Positions 24,927 to 32,258 of a DNA stretch of 37,447 nucleotides are shown here, in pieces; the stretch's first letter is position 1, and each line of letters opens with the position of its first letter. The notes under the pieces are model-generated. The model was not told where the DNA came from. It searched no databases and was given only the letters and a program-made list of their open reading frames with translations. The stretch spans positions 1 to 37,447 of the forward strand of contig JACRDE010000395.1 of assembly GCA_016212935.1 (NCBI GenBank), written 5' to 3'. The translations under genes and the position numbers were made by a program. The stretch comes from Desulfomonile tiedjei (GTDB lineage: Bacteria > Desulfobacterota > Desulfomonilia > Desulfomonilales > Desulfomonilaceae).

Positions 24927-26501
24927 TCAATTGTTTTTTTTCCCTGATCGAGACACAGAAACTCGCCCCTTCTTTACCTTCACGTCGATAACAACTGCTT
25001 CTCCCGAACTAACCTTAACGCTTGGAATCGTCCTTTTACCAGGATTTATTCCAGCCACTGAGGGAAGAATTATCGAGTAGGTCCCAGGAGTTAGAGCGAT
25101 TTCTTCCTCTGGAACGGCGTTGAATACAGCCTTTTCGCCCCTGATCTCAACTTTCTCCATTATTGGACTCTTAAGAGTTTTGGCGTACCTGGCCATTGCT
25201 TGATCCAGATCGCCTGGGCCTTCCAACTTAAGAAAAACGCCGTTGGTTTTCTTTGCAAGCGCAGCATAGCCGCTGTTTCTTTTCTTCCCAACTCCCAGGG
25301 CTATGACATCAATGTGCACCCGCTCTTTTCCCACAGAATGCTCCGCGATTTTGATCACGTCGGAGGGAGAACATTTGCCTGCAGCGTCAGTTATTATGAG
25401 CACCCTTGGGTCAAGGTTGGCCTGATTCGCAAAGTCCTTCTTCAGAGAGTACAGTGCAGCTGCACAGGGATTTGTTTTCCCTGCTGCTGAGAGGTTTTCC
25501 ACTTTTTCCTTTATGCCGGAGAAAGGTGATTCAGTCCAGTCAAGCATCATGCGGCTGAGGCAAGCAGATTCTTTGCTCTTTGAGTCTGTTTCTGCTTTGT
25601 TGCACTGAAAATCCCGGACAGCAACTCTTGATCCTGGGGTAACAGCCTCGGAAAGCTTGGCAACAGCAGCCTGGGCCACCTTAAGACGTCCTCCACTCCA
25701 TACGCGGTTCTTGCGTCCCATGGAAGCGGAATCGTCCACAATCACCATGAGGCCCCATTTTGCCGGCGTGCCGGAATAATTTTGGATCTTTACCGTCACC
25801 GAACCCGGAAGCTGAAACTGTTCGTTCTTGCTTCGATCTTCCTGATCATGTGCTTTGGTTAAACTTCCAGAAGGCGCGTCAGATTGTCTGCGATCGTGTT
25901 TCTTAGGACCGTCGGCCGGTGGAGGCGAGGTTTGCTGCACCTCCTGTTTTGCTGGTTCAGAGACGGGCCCGGACACCGCCGGCTCCTGTGGTTCAGACAC
26001 CACAGTCTCGTTTGGCTGCACCGTGACTATTACGGGAGTATCCACGGGTTGGGGCGCTGTAGCGCCAGCGACGGACCGTTGATCTCCGGCCTTTGCTGCA
26101 ACCGCAACTGGACCGCTTGCCGCCGATCCTACAAGTTGACCAGGCGGACAGCTTTTGGGCTTTCTTTCACCCTTAGGATCCAGAGATCGTTCAAGTGCAG
26201 GCAACAGCACTTTTGATGGATCGACCGGGCTCTGTCCAACGTCCTTCAAGAGACTTGAGGATGAGAATAGATTGCCGGACGGTTCACGGCTGAAAGAAGC
26301 GCTCGAAGGCGACACAGCGTCGCCCTTTTTCGTGGATCCGACCTGAATTCCGACATTGTAGGCCGCTACAGCCGAGCCGACAATAATGACGATCAAGATT
26401 AAAAACTTGAAAATTCCGCGTTTCTTGCTCACATGAATGGGAGACCTAACCTGCGGTGTTTCCAGGTTTTCCGATTTCTGCTCTTCGGGTCTGTCTGACA
26501 T
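24927..26501 (-). CDS. Membrane-anchored VWA-domain protein
   Basis: Protein of 524 aa. A cytoplasmic N-terminus of 28 residues is followed by one membrane helix (about residues 29-50). A long Pro/Ser/Gln/Val-rich region (60-230) comes next, then a von Willebrand factor A domain (about 247-430). The MIDAS metal site is D256-D-S-A-S260. Further parts are the TNPC stretch and ITDAAGKC. After the domain comes a beta-rich region (EIALTPGTYSIILP) that may be a carbohydrate- or surface-interaction module. Four Cys in the VWA domain could form disulfides outside the membrane. The start lies 18 nt downstream of the rnpB 3' end, with CGAGG as ribosome-binding site. Partner and role are unknown. Confidence 0.85.
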   Translation of the reverse strand: MSDRPEEQKSENLETPQVRSPIHVSKKRGIFKFLILIVIIVGSAVAAYNVGIQVGSTKKGDAVSPSSASFSREPSGNLFSSSSLLKDVGQSPVDPSKVLLPALERSLDPKGERKPKSCPPGQLVGSAASGPVAVAAKAGDQRSVAGATAPQPVDTPVIVTVQPNETVVSEPQEPAVSGPVSEPAKQEVQQTSPPPADGPKKHDRRQSDAPSGSLTKAHDQEDRSKNEQFQLPGSVTVKIQNYSGTPAKWGLMVIVDDSASMGRKNRVWSGGRLKVAQAAVAKLSEAVTPGSRVAVRDFQCNKAETDSKSKESACLSRMMLDWTESPFSGIKEKVENLSAAGKTNPCAAALYSLKKDFANQANLDPRVLIITDAAGKCSPSDVIKIAEHSVGKERVHIDVIALGVGKKRNSGYAALAKKTNGVFLKLEGPGDLDQAMARYAKTLKSPIMEKVEIRGEKAVFNAVPEEEIALTPGTYSIILPSVAGINPGKRTIPSVKVSSGEAVVIDVKVKKGRVSVSRSGKKNN

Positions 26502-26518
26502 GGCGGACCTCGTGTGGA

Positions 26519-26876
26519 GTCCGGGGGGGCGGTAAGCCGAATTCTGTTCCCGACAAATCGGGTGGCGATCATTCGTCTAGGACGACGGTCTCCCGCCGTC
26601 TCGAGCGACCTACCCGGAAGCATCGGACGGGCCATCCTTAACGCTTCCCTATTTGGTCTTGCTCCGGATGGGGTTTACCAGGCTCACGTGTTACCACGAG
26701 AACCGGTGAGCTCTTACCTCGCCATTTCACCCTTACCCCCCTTTCGGGAGGCGGTATATTTTCTGTGGCACTTTCCTTGGGGTTACCCCCACCGGGAGTT
26801 ACCCGGCATCCTGCCCTATGGAGTTCGGACTTTCCTCCCGCGTTGTTACGCCGGCGATCGCCTCACCCCCCCAGAC
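26519..26876 (-). ncRNA. rnpB: RNase P RNA, bacterial type A
   Basis: Catalytic RNA that trims the 5' ends of tRNA precursors. On the minus strand I see the universal parts: GAGGAAAGTCCGAACTCC after the P1-P3 region, AGGGCAGGATGCCGGGTAAC, AGAGCTCACCGG, and near the 3' end GACAGAA-like AACAGAATTCGGCTTA. P1 is formed by GTCTGGGGGGG at the 5' end (26876 downward) and CCCCCCCGGAC at the 3' end (26529-26519). The length of about 358 nt fits type A. Ends are set by P1 pairing and may be off by a few bases. Open frames through this RNA are not genes. Confidence 0.95.
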
Positions 26877-26883
26877 ATTGCGG

Positions 26884-26912
26884 TATATATGACAACCTAC
26901 GACGAAAAGCAA
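26884..26912 (-). promoter_or_regulatory. Promoter of rnpB
   Basis: On the minus strand TTGCTT (26912-26907) and TATATA (26889-26884) are 17 nt apart. The first base of P1 falls 8 nt after the -10 box, which is the expected distance to a transcription start. Position and RNA end agree, so it is likely real despite a weak -35 box. Confidence 0.6.
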
Positions 26913-27006
26913 GGGATTCAATGAGTTCCAGAAAGTCCTTGAAATACCGAGTATTGTATTGTAGGATTTAAACACTTTATAAGCTTCTCGTCCAAGGAAG
27001 CACATT

Positions 27007-28467
27007 ATGTCACTAAATCAACTAATTGCATTTGCGCTCATTTCCCTGCTAGGTCTTGGGCCTGTTTGCGACGCAGCTACGGGGTTGCAGGACTCATCGT
27101 CGTCGAATTTCCGAGTTCTTTCTACTCCTCCGCCAGCCGGCGACATGATTCTGCAAGATTTGAAAGGGAGGCAGGTGAGTCTTTCCGGACTTCGCGGGAA
27201 AGTTGTAATCCTTAATTTTTGGAAAATTGACTGCCCGCCGTGTTCCGCAGAAAAACCGATTTTGGAACGAATTTATAGAAAATTCTCAGGAAGCGGGTTG
27301 GAAATTGTGGCAGTGAACCTCACCGACCCGCCGGACCAGCTTCAGGTCTATGCTCAGAGAGGCGGATTCAGCTTCACTTTCGCTTTTGATCCTTCATCTC
27401 GTTTTTCCCTAAGGAGACACACCATTGGGCCGGGCCTGCAAACTACCTTCGTTGTCAATCCCAGATCGGAAGCAATATACGAGATTCCAGGCGTTCCGAC
27501 CACCTATGTTATAAACCGAAAAGGCCAAGTGGTAGGGAATTCTGTCGGAATGGTTAATTGGGAAGATCCCGAAATGTCTGCATTCCTGCAATCGTTGCTC
27601 CAGCCGGAGTTGAGAACGGCCTCGACCGCAGTCAATGCGACCAGAGCGGAAGAAATTCGTTCATCTGACCCAATGTCGATGGAAAGATCCAGGAAACTGG
27701 AGCGATCCCCTGAAGACGTTCCGCCCCGGGTAAGATTCGCATCCGCCGAGACTCCGGAGGAGCCCCCATCACAATTCCCCGGGCGGGGTCCCTACCCGCC
27801 GGCGACAGCTCAGCAGGGCTTCAACTACCCATCTGCTCCCGTGGAATCCCAGGTTCAGCTGCAACGACCTCCACAGACTGCCAGGCCGGGAAGCCAGGTT
27901 CAGCCTGGGGCCCGGAAACCGGCAACCGGTGTGGATAACCGACCTAAACAGGAAACCGCCGCCAAGCCGCCCAAGTTGGCCAAACCAGCGCAGCCCGGAA
28001 CTGGAGCCGCCAAGAGAGACCCCTCAGTGTATCCGACAGCGCAACCTCCTCAGCCGTCAGTTCCGGTGGCTCATACTGGCCCCGCATCACCAGGCATGCA
28101 GCCGCTTCCACCTGCAATGCCCTACTCCCCTCCTCGCGATCAGGTAGCGACCGTCGGCACTGTGGCCCCGGATGATAACGGGACAGTAACAGCGAGAATA
28201 CCCGGAATGGTTGGGGGGCCTCATTTGCCTGCTGCTCAGCAGGTGACCCGACACAACCCCATTGGCGGCTTCATACTGGATTCCTTCGGAACAACAAATG
28301 CTCCTTCTTCCGCTCAGGCTCCCCGGCCTCTAACCGTCCAGCGGCCCCAACTGGAGCAGCCCCCGCAACAGCAACCGGGTAACATAATCCAGCAGATAGG
28401 ACAGGATTTTCAAAACCTTGGGGTAGGGATCAAAGAGACATTTTCCAGGATTCTCCCCGGAAAATGA
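27007..28467 (+). CDS. TlpA-like thioredoxin with long Pro/Gln-rich C-terminus
   Basis: Exported protein of 486 aa. A signal peptide (residues 1-23, cut near CDAATG) is followed by a TlpA/ResA-type thioredoxin domain (about 42-200). The redox motif is C76-P-P-C79 in NFWKIDCPPC, and the cis-proline is P164 in GVPTTYVINRKG. A second strand-like segment TTFVVN (146-151) precedes it and looks like a local duplication of TTYVIN (165-170). Residues 205-450 are Pro/Gln/Ala-rich and probably unstructured, with an amphipathic-looking tail (FQNLGVGIKETFSRIL). AAGGAAG precedes the ATG. It probably reduces periplasmic disulfides, with the tail as a surface or wall-spanning tether. That is inferred. Confidence 0.83.
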   Translation: MSLNQLIAFALISLLGLGPVCDAATGLQDSSSSNFRVLSTPPPAGDMILQDLKGRQVSLSGLRGKVVILNFWKIDCPPCSAEKPILERIYRKFSGSGLEIVAVNLTDPPDQLQVYAQRGGFSFTFAFDPSSRFSLRRHTIGPGLQTTFVVNPRSEAIYEIPGVPTTYVINRKGQVVGNSVGMVNWEDPEMSAFLQSLLQPELRTASTAVNATRAEEIRSSDPMSMERSRKLERSPEDVPPRVRFASAETPEEPPSQFPGRGPYPPATAQQGFNYPSAPVESQVQLQRPPQTARPGSQVQPGARKPATGVDNRPKQETAAKPPKLAKPAQPGTGAAKRDPSVYPTAQPPQPSVPVAHTGPASPGMQPLPPAMPYSPPRDQVATVGTVAPDDNGTVTARIPGMVGGPHLPAAQQVTRHNPIGGFILDSFGTTNAPSSAQAPRPLTVQRPQLEQPPQQQPGNIIQQIGQDFQNLGVGIKETFSRILPGK

Positions 28468-28473
28468 CCATAA

Positions 28474-29022
28474 TCAGATGAGTTCCAATCTCGTGGATGG
28501 ATCCAGCGTTACCAGCACACTTTGATTGAACATCTGTACGGACAGGGCAAGTTGACGTTCCAGTCGGCTCCTGACGATAACCCCTGATGTCCCCTCAAGC
28601 GGCCCGGAAAGTATGAGAACCTTCCTGCCGGGGACAAGGCCGGAGCGCACCATCAAATCCTCGCCCGAGTCTATGGCCATCGCCACCGCTCCGAGTTCCT
28701 GCACAAATCTCAGCTGGTCTTCCACTTTTATGATTCTTACGAATTTCTTTGTGTCGTAAAGAAGGTTGTGCTTGTCGCGATCGAGAGCGAAGCAAATATA
28801 TCCGCTGAACAGTGGTATTTCCACTTCCCTGATTCTTCTCAAACCGCCAATCCTCTTCTTATGTTTGTAAAGTGGAAGGTAATAGCTGATATTGCGATTT
28901 AGCATGTATGCGGCCACCATTCTTTCGCAATTCGGTTTTATGTGCATAACCCACCACGCTCCCAAGTCCTCATCCAGAGGTCTGTCCTCCGGATAGCGCG
29001 AGTGTATGATATCTTTCGACAT
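28474..29022 (-). CDS. NusG paralogue (RfaH/UpxY/LoaP-type antiterminator)
   Basis: Transcription elongation factor paralogue of 182 aa. The NGN domain (about residues 23-110) includes WWVMHIKPNCERMVAAYM and REVEIPLFSGYICFAL, and the C-terminal KOW domain has VPGRKVLILSGPLEGTSGVIV. Housekeeping NusG normally lies with secE and ribosomal genes, so this stand-alone copy is a specialised factor that probably lets RNA polymerase read through a particular long operon. I use the ATG at 29022 with GGGGA upstream. An in-frame TTG lies at 29034. No target operon follows it: the next gene is convergent. Confidence 0.87.
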   Translation of the reverse strand: MSKDIIHSRYPEDRPLDEDLGAWWVMHIKPNCERMVAAYMLNRNISYYLPLYKHKKRIGGLRRIREVEIPLFSGYICFALDRDKHNLLYDTKKFVRIIKVEDQLRFVQELGAVAMAIDSGEDLMVRSGLVPGRKVLILSGPLEGTSGVIVRSRLERQLALSVQMFNQSVLVTLDPSTRLELI

Positions 29023-29103
29023 AGCATTCCCCAATTGGTGTACTATTCTCCGGAAGCTCCTGTGGAACAGCGAAACACGAATACTTCTACAAATTCTTAT
29101 CGT

Positions 29104-29132
29104 ACTATGAAATATTGGGGACAGTCTGTCAA
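29104..29132 (-). promoter_or_regulatory. Promoter of the NusG paralogue
   Basis: On the minus strand a perfect TTGACA (29132-29127) is followed after 17 nt by CATAGT (4 of 6). The -35 box overlaps a small palindrome, GACAG-A-CTGTC, that could be an operator. The inferred leader is about 75 nt long. Confidence 0.5.
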
Positions 29133-29321
29133 CTTGCGGGAACCTTAATCCTTTGGGCTTCGATCTTTGGGTTCAACAATGCCGAGCGGGTGGTAACCCC
29201 AAGGCCGGCAGACCGGTTGATTGCAGCCTTTGCCGTACTGCGGTAATGTTGTATTCGTGGGCTCTATCATATTAATTTCCGGTTCTTGCCTCTCTTCACC
29301 ATGCGCAATGGAGGCCTATGA

Positions 29322-29474
29322 ATTAGAAAACTATCATTTCTAGGGCTGATTCTTCTGCTGATTTTCTGCGTCACATCATCAATTTCTTCAGCCGAAAAGA
29401 CCATCAAGATCGGAATCTCGCATATCGTTGAGCACCCAGCCCTGGACATGTTCGTTCACAAGAATTCGGGCTAG
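29322..29474 (+). pseudogene. Truncated ABC transporter substrate-binding protein (TrpX/PF04392-like), N-terminal fragment
   Basis: The frame from 29322 encodes RKLSFLGLILLLIFCV, an intact-looking signal peptide, then SSAEKTIKIGISHIVEHPALDM, cited here by its parts: the IKIG strand and the IVEHPALD motif that opens PF04392 substrate-binding proteins. After that the family similarity stops and the frame ends at TAG (29472-29474) after 50 codons, where about 320 are expected. GGAGG lies 7 nt before an ATT, in the exact place of a start codon, so ATG has probably mutated to ATT. The rest of the gene has been deleted. Confidence 0.7.
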
Positions 29475-29550
29475 CTCTCAGAGCTACCGGAGACAATCCG
29501 AAAATGGCCCCGTCTCAAGGAGTGAACACTCATACGGCCAATAATCGCGG

Positions 29551-29777
29551 GCGTTGCGCTTTTCAACGGCTGGTGGCCCTTTCTGGGGCTCTGCTCGCCC
29601 AGAGCCTGGGGAGCGCTGATGTGGGTATAGGGAGGGGGACAATCCGCATTTGTGGCCACTATGGACGTGCTCTTAGGCCCCTTGGGTCTCAGTCCCAGCG
29701 ACCTCAATCTGATCACTGCTATACTGGTTATCCTTACCTTGACTTTTCCGAGGGTGAAACGACGTCTGCGGATCTGA
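29551..29777 (+). pseudogene. Frameshifted remnant of an ABC permease (TrpY/COG4120-like), C-terminal part
   Basis: From about 29564 one frame reads QRLVALSGALLAQSLGSADV then GIGRGTI, close to the conserved part of permeases that partner PF04392 binding proteins (typically NALVALSGALFAQ...GFADVGMGIGT). Similarity then jumps to another frame, which encodes LGPLGLSPSDLNLITAILVI and a final LTLTFPRVKRRLRI before a TGA at 29775-29777, as at the end of such permeases. At least one frameshift and loss of the N-terminal two thirds make it non-functional. It lies just after the binding-protein fragment, as in an intact operon. Confidence 0.65.
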
Positions 29778-29779
29778 GT

Positions 29780-29854
29780 TGGCTGGGGCGGGAGGATTCG
29801 AACCTCCGAATGCGGGTTCCAAAGACCCGTGTCTTACCGCTTGACGACGCCCCA
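29780..29854 (-). tRNA. tRNA-Gln(UUG)
   Basis: On the minus strand the acceptor TGGGGCG (29854-29848) pairs with CGCCCCA next to G-CCA (CCA encoded at the 3' end, 29782-29780). The anticodon loop CTTTGGA is closed by CGGGT/ACCCG and gives anticodon TTG. The T-arm is GGAGG-TTCGAAT-CCTCC. The gene starts 32 nt after the ispE stop on the same strand, so it is probably co-transcribed with ispE. ispE followed by tRNA-Gln is a known deltaproteobacterial arrangement. Confidence 0.97.
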
Positions 29855-29886
29855 GTGGGGAAACTTTCGGGAATTGACCGGAACTC

Positions 29887-30744
29887 TTACTCCAATGTAA
29901 CACCATGGTTCAGTGGACGGGCTACAATTGCTCGCCATTTCAACGGCAACCCTTTTCCTGACTCTACGGCATTGCCATGCTCAACGATGCCGAACACTGT
30001 CGGACCGCTGCCGGACATCAATACGCCTAGGAGTCCCTGTTCTTTCAGACGAGTTCTGATCGTAAAGACTTCCGGATACAAGCTCTCCGTGACGGGCTGC
30101 AGGTCGTTGTGGAGCAGATCCGCAAGTGTTCGGGCCTCCCGAAGTACATTCCACAATCTACCTTCCCTACTCCGGCCTGTCAAGGTTTTGGAAAATTCAG
30201 AATAAACAGCGGCTGTGGATACCGGAAATCCCGGGTTGACCAGCAACAGGCCGTAATCCTCTGGAATAGTTACTGGTGTCACCAGCTCACCTATCCCCTC
30301 GCCCACTGCAGCACCTCCCGTGAAAAAGAAAGGAACATCCGCTCCCAGGCCCAGAGCAGCGCTTCGGATTTCTTCGTCTGAAACGGGCAGCCGGAACAGC
30401 TCGCGAATTGACAATAAGGCGGCAGCGGCATCCGAGCTTCCTCCGCCAAGACCTGCTGCCATGGGAATCCGTTTGTCGAGTCGGATTTTGACTCTAAGAT
30501 CTACCCCCACATGCTTCTCAAGCCACCTGAGCGCTCGCATGACGAGATTGCCTTCGGACTGCAGTTCTGGAATCCCGACGACTTCAAGTGCGGTTGAACC
30601 GGAAGTTTCTTCGACAATCAACTCGTCGTACAGGTCGATTGCCTGGAACAGCGTCTCAATGCTATGGTACCCATACGGACGTCTGGCCAGAACTCTGAGG
30701 AAAAGATTTATTTTTGCTGGAGCGAGTGCTCTTATGATTCGCAT
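29887..30744 (-). CDS. ispE: 4-diphosphocytidyl-2-C-methyl-D-erythritol kinase
   Basis: GHMP kinase of the non-mevalonate isoprenoid pathway, which phosphorylates CDP-methylerythritol. From the ATG at 30744 it is 285 aa, normal for the family. The active-site Lys is K11 in APAKINLFLRV. The phosphate-binding loop is IPMAAGLGGGSSDAAAAL (93-110), the catalytic base is probably D136 in LGADVPFFFTGG, and the GHMP C-terminal motif is LMSGSGPTVFG. A GTG at 30780 would add 12 residues without a ribosome-binding site. tRNA-Gln follows. The methyltransferase gene is divergent, 109 bp away. Confidence 0.95.
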   Translation of the reverse strand: MRIIRALAPAKINLFLRVLARRPYGYHSIETLFQAIDLYDELIVEETSGSTALEVVGIPELQSEGNLVMRALRWLEKHVGVDLRVKIRLDKRIPMAAGLGGGSSDAAAALLSIRELFRLPVSDEEIRSAALGLGADVPFFFTGGAAVGEGIGELVTPVTIPEDYGLLLVNPGFPVSTAAVYSEFSKTLTGRSREGRLWNVLREARTLADLLHNDLQPVTESLYPEVFTIRTRLKEQGLLGVLMSGSGPTVFGIVEHGNAVESGKGLPLKWRAIVARPLNHGVTLE

Positions 30745-30853
30745 TGCCAGTTTTCCGGGATTTATGGGAGACGTTTTCACGAAACATAGTTTTGATAGGC
30801 GGAAAAGTCAATGCGTGGTGACCAGAGCAAACAGGATTCACGGGGCTTATGGA

Positions 30854-31480
30854 ATGACGAATGAATCATCTGTCGAAAAAATCACTATTGGGCTAGCCGA
30901 TATGCAGATACGCATGTTGGCTCCCCGTGACAAAGAGGATTCAGGCTCCAGAATATCCTTTTGGTGGGGAATCACCTCCGCTGCAGTGGTTCTCGCTCGA
31001 CACATAGAATCTCACTGCGAGGACTTTTACGGCAGACGAGTGATTGAACTGGGGTGCGGTCTCGGATTGACCGGAATAGCCGCAGGGCTGGCTGGTGCGA
31101 ACGTGCTGTTCACTGATTACGTTTCCCAGGCATTGGAGTTCGCAGAGAGAAATGCTCTCTTGAACGGTCTCGAACAGGGAGCTTTCGACACAGGGATTCT
31201 TGATTGGGAGAATCCCGGCCCCCTGCAGGAATTTGATGTTGCCCTCGGATCTGAAATTGTTTACGACTACTTTTTTCACGGTTCGCTGATTCGTTTGGTC
31301 CGGCAAATACTCAAACCGCACGGAACCATATTGCTAGCCGATAGAAAGAGGCTTTGCGTATCTCGTTTTATCGGACGAATGATCTCCGCGGGGTTCAATT
31401 GCGAGGAGACCACACACAAATTAGTACTCGGCGGATTTCCGGATCAGGAAATAAGCATTTTTGCCTTAACTATGAGCTAA
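30854..31480 (+). CDS. Methyltransferase of the lysine methyltransferase (family 16) type
   Basis: SAM-dependent methyltransferase of 208 aa resembling the METTL21/METTL20 group of protein lysine methyltransferases. Features are FWWGITSAAVVLARHI before the core, motif I VIELGCGLGLTGIAA (63-77), FTDY closing strand 2, and the post-II motif EIVY in LGSEIVYDYFF, matching the D/E-x-x-Y/F signature of this group. The open frame extends upstream over ispE, but coding sense begins at the ATG at 30854 (MTNESSVEK). The ribosome-binding site is weak (GGGGC). The protein target is unknown. Some relatives modify the ETF beta subunit, a notable possibility given the acyl-CoA dehydrogenase nearby. Confidence 0.75.
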   Translation: MTNESSVEKITIGLADMQIRMLAPRDKEDSGSRISFWWGITSAAVVLARHIESHCEDFYGRRVIELGCGLGLTGIAAGLAGANVLFTDYVSQALEFAERNALLNGLEQGAFDTGILDWENPGPLQEFDVALGSEIVYDYFFHGSLIRLVRQILKPHGTILLADRKRLCVSRFIGRMISAGFNCEETTHKLVLGGFPDQEISIFALTMS

Positions 31481-31567
31481 TTGTAATTACTACTGTCTTG
31501 GTTTTGCCGTATCGGGACGAATGAGTATTCTAAGGTTAGCAAACACAATTAGTAAGGAGGATGAGCC

Positions 31568-31867
31568 ATGGAGGTAGAAAGATATACGCCAACAAGATTG
31601 GAATGGCTCGTGTTGAGCGTCGAAGCCAAGGTACCGATGTTTCTTTCCCAGGTGCGACGCCTCACAAACGTCAAATCCGTGGACGATATCAGGGTGTATT
31701 TCAGGTTGAAAGAACCCGACACAATTGTTGTTGTGGTCAGGTTTGTCAAAGACATCCCGCAAAACGTTGTTGACGCTATGGATCAAGGTTTGGAAAGAGA
31801 AATCCGCGACATTGCCAAGTATTACGGATGGGGAGATTGGTTGAAAATTGAGTGGGACGTCAGGTAA
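31568..31867 (+). CDS. Small protein of unknown function
   Basis: Protein of 99 aa that I do not recognise. It has an excellent ribosome-binding site, AAGGAGG, 7 nt before the ATG at 31568. An ATG at 31561 in another frame is too close to this site and gives an unlikely protein. The sequence alternates beta strands and helices: an opening amphipathic helix, IRVYFRLKEPDTIVVVVRF as a probable beta hairpin, then helices up to YYGWGDWLKIEWDVR. No cysteine or membrane segment is present. Length and composition suggest a compact soluble domain. It stands alone, 87 bp after the methyltransferase. Confidence 0.7.
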   Translation: MEVERYTPTRLEWLVLSVEAKVPMFLSQVRRLTNVKSVDDIRVYFRLKEPDTIVVVVRFVKDIPQNVVDAMDQGLEREIRDIAKYYGWGDWLKIEWDVR

Positions 31868-32258
31868 GCTTCTACCGGTTTTTTCTGTTGACTACAGCGA
31901 GATTTCTCCAACAGGGTGAAAAACTCGCAGCCCTGAAAAAAGGCACAAGTCTCGGCCAGCTAGCGGTGGCCTGCGGAACGAATGTTGATGTTGGTCCAAG
32001 TCTCCTGGCCGTCGCGTGACTAGTCTTGCCGTGTTTTCAGGCAAAAGCGGGGACGCGTGCTTCTTGACCCCGCCATCCGAACTGTACTTCTAGACCGAAT
32101 CTGGGCTGCCCTTGGCGCCGATCCTGGGTTCTCGGGGGTGACTGCGTGGGTTGATGAGATTCCTCAGTAAGTCAACATAGTCGCCAGGAACAGGGTACCG
32201 AGCTTGTCCGCAAGTGTCCTCGGAACAGTCGTGTGAAACCTATTCAAAATAGGCTGGA
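31868..32258. other. Gene-free stretch between convergent genes
   Basis: This 391-bp region lies between the ends of the small protein gene and the lipoprotein gene. Short frames (for example 31890-32020) have no start codon with a ribosome-binding site. I see no terminator-like hairpin with a T-run, RNA gene or repeat. Confidence 0.4.

Noticed and set aside
26429-26971. Open reading frames on both strands between 26429 and 26971
   Set aside because: They lie across the RNase P RNA, whose conserved structure explains the sequence. No ribosome-binding sites or protein-like composition.
29504-30205. 233-codon plus-strand open frame across tRNA-Gln and ispE
   Set aside because: It is a chance frame. 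Only its first 40 codons show similarity, to a permease remnant, and the rest reads through a tRNA and antisense to ispE.
30320-30853. N-terminal extension of the methyltransferase frame back to 30320
   Set aside because: It is antisense to ispE, rich in Ser/Arg, and the family begins near the ATG at 30854.
31561-31773. Alternative ATG at 31561 in another frame
   Set aside because: It directly abuts the AAGGAGG, so spacing is too short, and the protein is Arg/Gly-rich without folded pattern. The frame from 31568 is better.
31890-32020. Short frame with LAALKKGTSLG-like sequence after the small protein gene
   Set aside because: No start codon with a ribosome-binding site and no recognisable family. 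Treated as non-coding.
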